Shown: in pieces, positions 61,196 through 64,000 of the stretch | Layout of the letters: the number at the start of each line of letters is the position of its first letter | Position numbering within the stretch: the first letter of the stretch is position 1 | DNA from: Amborella trichopoda | Lineage: Eukaryota > Streptophyta > Magnoliopsida > Amborellales > Amborellaceae | Direction: 5' to 3' | Assembly: GCF_000471905.2 (NCBI RefSeq) | Contig: NW_006500356.1 | Coordinates: 2,582,334-2,646,333, forward strand | DNA length: 64,000 bases | The notes under the pieces: generated by a model | What the model saw: only the letters and a program-made list of their open reading frames with translations | What the model was told of the DNA's origin: nothing | Databases searched by the model: none | Translations under genes and position numbers: made by a program

Positions 61196-61417
61196 ATATT
61201 TTTCAAAAGAGATTTACATTGGCCATCTTCTCCACACGTTTTTCCATAGACAATTGATAACACATTAATCAAGTTCAAACACATCTTAAATTTCTATAAT
61301 GAAACCAGTTTTATTAGTATACCTACAATATTTTTCTACTTGTCAATCATAAGCAAAAAGATATCACCCCCAACTATTATCTCACAGTAGAATAATACTT
61401 GACATTAAATATGCTTT
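61196..61417 (-). pseudogene. Copia pol C-terminal remnant, lower part
   Basis: Continues the frame broken at 63418. Pieces like VKYYSTVR, then KFKMCLNLINVLSIVYGK match the last residues of Copia polyproteins. Stops are present. The polypurine tract (AAGATAGAGATT on the minus strand, about 61181-61192) follows at its lower edge. Confidence 0.75.
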
Positions 61418-63417
61418 TGTTGGGTTTATGTGGCCTTTAAAGGCCTTATGAGTGTTTGTAAAATAAAGTGATATAGTGGAACATGAACTCAGTGGGAGTG
61501 TGCTCCCTTGTAGACCATACTAAGCAAACAATGTTTGCAGATACCGAACTGTGCTTGACGATCTAGGCCAGTCGGTTGGAAAACACCCATGTTAACAAAC
61601 CGAGAAGGGTTCTAATGGGTTAGCCCTTGATGAGGCCGGAGAATATGCCCGGATGAGTGAGAGGAGGGACTGTGTGACCCTTGTGTGTGATGGTGGCCTA
61701 CTGAGACGGGGGCCAAAACCTCATCCATGTTCCATCACACGGCATGCATATTAATAGATCATTCGAGAAAGCAAGATATCTACCTTTGGGTGAAGTGTAT
61801 GCATGTGCGAGAGATACCCCTATGCGCCATAGAGTTGTGGTCGCATCAAGTCGTTGTGACCTTGACTCAACTCTAGGGGAGGACCTGTAATCCACAGACT
61901 GGGATTGCGACCCCTTGGCTCTTCCGCTAGACTTTGGTTACCCGCTAATGAGCCCCTGCTTGGACTGTGGGTCATGAAAAACACTAGGGCGATCTGATAA
62001 AGCAAGTGTGGTTTGTAGTCCACTGTTGAAGGTGGAATGCGCCATGATTGTTGATTCCTAAACCATATGGATCATTTTCCCATCAAATTAATTTAATTGT
62101 ATTTGTTTTATGATGAAAATTATTTTAAGATTATTATTTGATTTTTTTTTAATCCCTGGATATTTTATTTATAATTTTTGGATTTATAAAATTAAAGATA
62201 TTGCTTTTACAATTGTTTAAATATTCAAATAATATTTTAAAATCTTTTATTAATTTTAAATATATAAAAATATCATGGGGGCCATTGTGTACATGGGCCT
62301 GCCATATTTTTAGAAGGTGGGGCCCATGAGTGCCTCCCTTGGGTGGCACGCCCCGCCCTTATTCTCTGTTCCTAGTTTTTTGATTTGTGGCATGTGGTCA
62401 AATCTTGGAAGGGATATATTGGCCATGGCTTTATCGATTTTGTAGCAAGTTTGTTTTAAAGAGATATGGATCTTACCTTATTTATATTTGGTAGTATTTA
62501 TCTATTTGATATTCTTATGGAATATGTGACATGGATCGTGCAATTTTATAGAGTGCATGATTTTTATTTTATTTAAATATATTAATGGGAAAATGGTTTA
62601 AAAAAAGGGGGATAATGGTCCAAGCACCTTCCATAATGTTGATGCCTTATCTATAGAATGGATGACTCGGATCTCTCACCCCACAAGTCACCCTTGATTG
62701 ACGGTCTATGTTCAATCTCACAAGAAGAGGCAAGCCAAAGAAAATCCCAAAAAACCCTAATGTTGTTCAAAGCCTATAAAAATGGATTGTCTTTACCAAA
62801 AAAATCTCTACACCTTATCTTTCTATCTCTCTCTTAATAAAATTTATCTATCTCATATTTGATCTTTCTCTCCTACATTGTGAAAGAACTTAAGGGTTTA
62901 GGTTATAGAGTTCTTCTTTCATATCTCTCAAATATTGATTTATGGCTAAGGGTTTTAGGGTTTAGCAAAAAGAGAATCCATCTCTCTCAAGCTAGGTCTC
63001 TAAGAGAATGCACTTAGGGTTTGAGTTTGTGATCAAAGGGGTTCATGTGCCATTGATGTGGCTTAGCCGAAATTTGCTTTCCTAGTTGGAGATTGAAACT
63101 AGACTGTTGATCCCGCGCCATCAGATGGTGGTGACTCGGTATGGGGTGTAATAAGCCCGGTTTAGGTAATCTCCGGTACTCTTCCTTTTGTTTCTTACAA
63201 TCTTATCGTTTATTCTCTAACATAGTGCATAGTTGTTTCAGTGGTATCAAGTTTTTAAGATCTTGGTTTTATTGTTATGCTGATTTTATTTTGAAATTTA
63301 TCTTATTATAATAAAGACCATATGTAAGTAATCTTTCCCCAAGGGAAAGGGGTGAAGAAAAAAAAAGAAAAAAAAAATGTATTTCCCTGGTAAAAGATCA
63401 CATAGGTCTTTCTTTCA
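61418..63417 (+). mobile_element. Solo LTR of the LARD-like family with perfect 5-bp duplication
   Basis: 2000 bases from TGTTGGGTTTATGTGGCC to GGTCTTTCTTTCA, the full LTR of the 34418-40928 element in the opposite orientation. Flanked by GCTTT at 61413-61417 and 63418-63422. No internal region follows, so an element inserted and then collapsed by LTR-LTR recombination. It sits inside the coding region of an older Copia element. Confidence 0.93.
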
Positions 63418-64000
63418 GCTTTGTCCTTACATAATAATCTTGGTTCTTCATTAAATATATTGCACTCCAACTATCACGCTAAATGATAGTTCCATCTAGT
63501 TGTAAGCCCAAATCACTTGTGAACTCTCTAAGTCAATTGACTTTTTTCGTTGCTTTGTAACAACCATGTGTTTTTGCTTTGGCCATATACAAGGCAATCG
63601 TAGTTGTAGCATCGACCTCTAACTAATCGGAGTTTCTGCAATTGCAAACACATAATTTGTAGTAGATCTTCTACAATCCAAATCATCTGCAAAATCAACA
63701 TCTATATAACTAATAGCCTTGCCACCATATTTGCTACTACTGTCAAGCACCAGACCCATCTAACATACCCCTTGAGTAATGTAGCATCCATTCCATTTCA
63801 TTTCATCTATAGATTGGTTATATACTTGTTAATAACATTGATGGGATGAGAAATATTTGCATAAGTATAAATCATTGCATTCATGAAGCTTCCAACTGCA
63901 ATTATTTAAAAAATACGAGAAACATTTTTTTTTTTATGTTTGAACTTAGAAATAATACAATCAATAATATGAAATGTGTGGCAAAAAGAGTACCCCCTTA
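63418..64000 (-). pseudogene. Copia pol (RT end and RNase H) remnant, upper part
   Basis: Minus-strand pieces in Copia order: AVGSFMNAMIYTYANISHP (about 63900), GLVLDSSSKYGGKAISYIDV, FADDLDCRRSTTNYVF, AETPIS, then WLRELTSDLGL-like and SAIYLMKNQDYYVRTK near 63430. Stops and frame shifts are frequent. The reading continues across the solo LTR into 61417 and below. The element extends beyond the window. Confidence 0.85.

Overview
The window is nuclear DNA of a flowering plant. It is AT-rich and has spliced genes with GT-AG introns. Its protein families are plant-specific or plastid-related: a STIG1-type cysteine-rich secreted protein, a chloroplast S4-domain RNA-binding protein and a bHLH162-like transcription factor. 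The rest is dense layers of decayed transposons: Copia-type LTR elements, LINE tails, Mutator-type and hAT-type miniature elements, and many GA/CT microsatellites. Nothing in it fixes the species. One 382-base assembly gap (24873-25254) lies between two GA tracts.

Only three protein-coding genes can be defended. (1) 17046-17477, plus strand: an intronless 143-residue STIG1-like protein. (2) 22630-31964, minus strand: a ten-exon gene for the photosystem II S4 domain / YlmH-like protein. I rebuilt it exon by exon; all nine introns are GT-AG, the reading frame is continuous and the product is 324 residues. Its introns hold a hAT miniature element (intron 1), and a LINE tail, a Mutator-like element of about 2 kb and the N gap (intron 6). 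(3) 52466-53432, minus strand: a bHLH162-like factor with two clear exons; an expected third exon was not found. A possible non-coding (snoRNA-type) transcription unit with a telo-box plus TATA promoter lies at 6139-6980.

Layout. 1-5000: a Mutator-type MITE, then a tandem LTR-internal-LTR-internal-LTR array. 5440-9330: a LINE tail, the possible non-coding gene, and a three-layer nest of transposons. 9331-17000: decayed LTR material, a GC-rich hAT MITE and a GGTCCGGCA repeat array. 17000-32000: STIG1 and S4 genes, hAT and LINE pieces. 32000-41000: a non-autonomous LTR retrotransposon of 6.5 kb on the minus strand, with LTRs, primer binding site and polypurine tract visible. 41000-52000: MITEs and unassigned DNA, including a foldback element with degenerate internal repeats. 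52400-54100: the bHLH gene with a long-hairpin MITE upstream. 54800-60000: more Mutator-type MITEs. 60570-64000: a decayed Copia element split by a 2-kb solo LTR with a perfect target-site duplication.

The three genes share no evident pathway. The main result is the transposon structure: many insertions keep readable target-site duplications (9 bp for the Mutator-type family, 8 bp for two hAT-type families, 5 bp for the solo LTR), so the elements can be bounded to the base.
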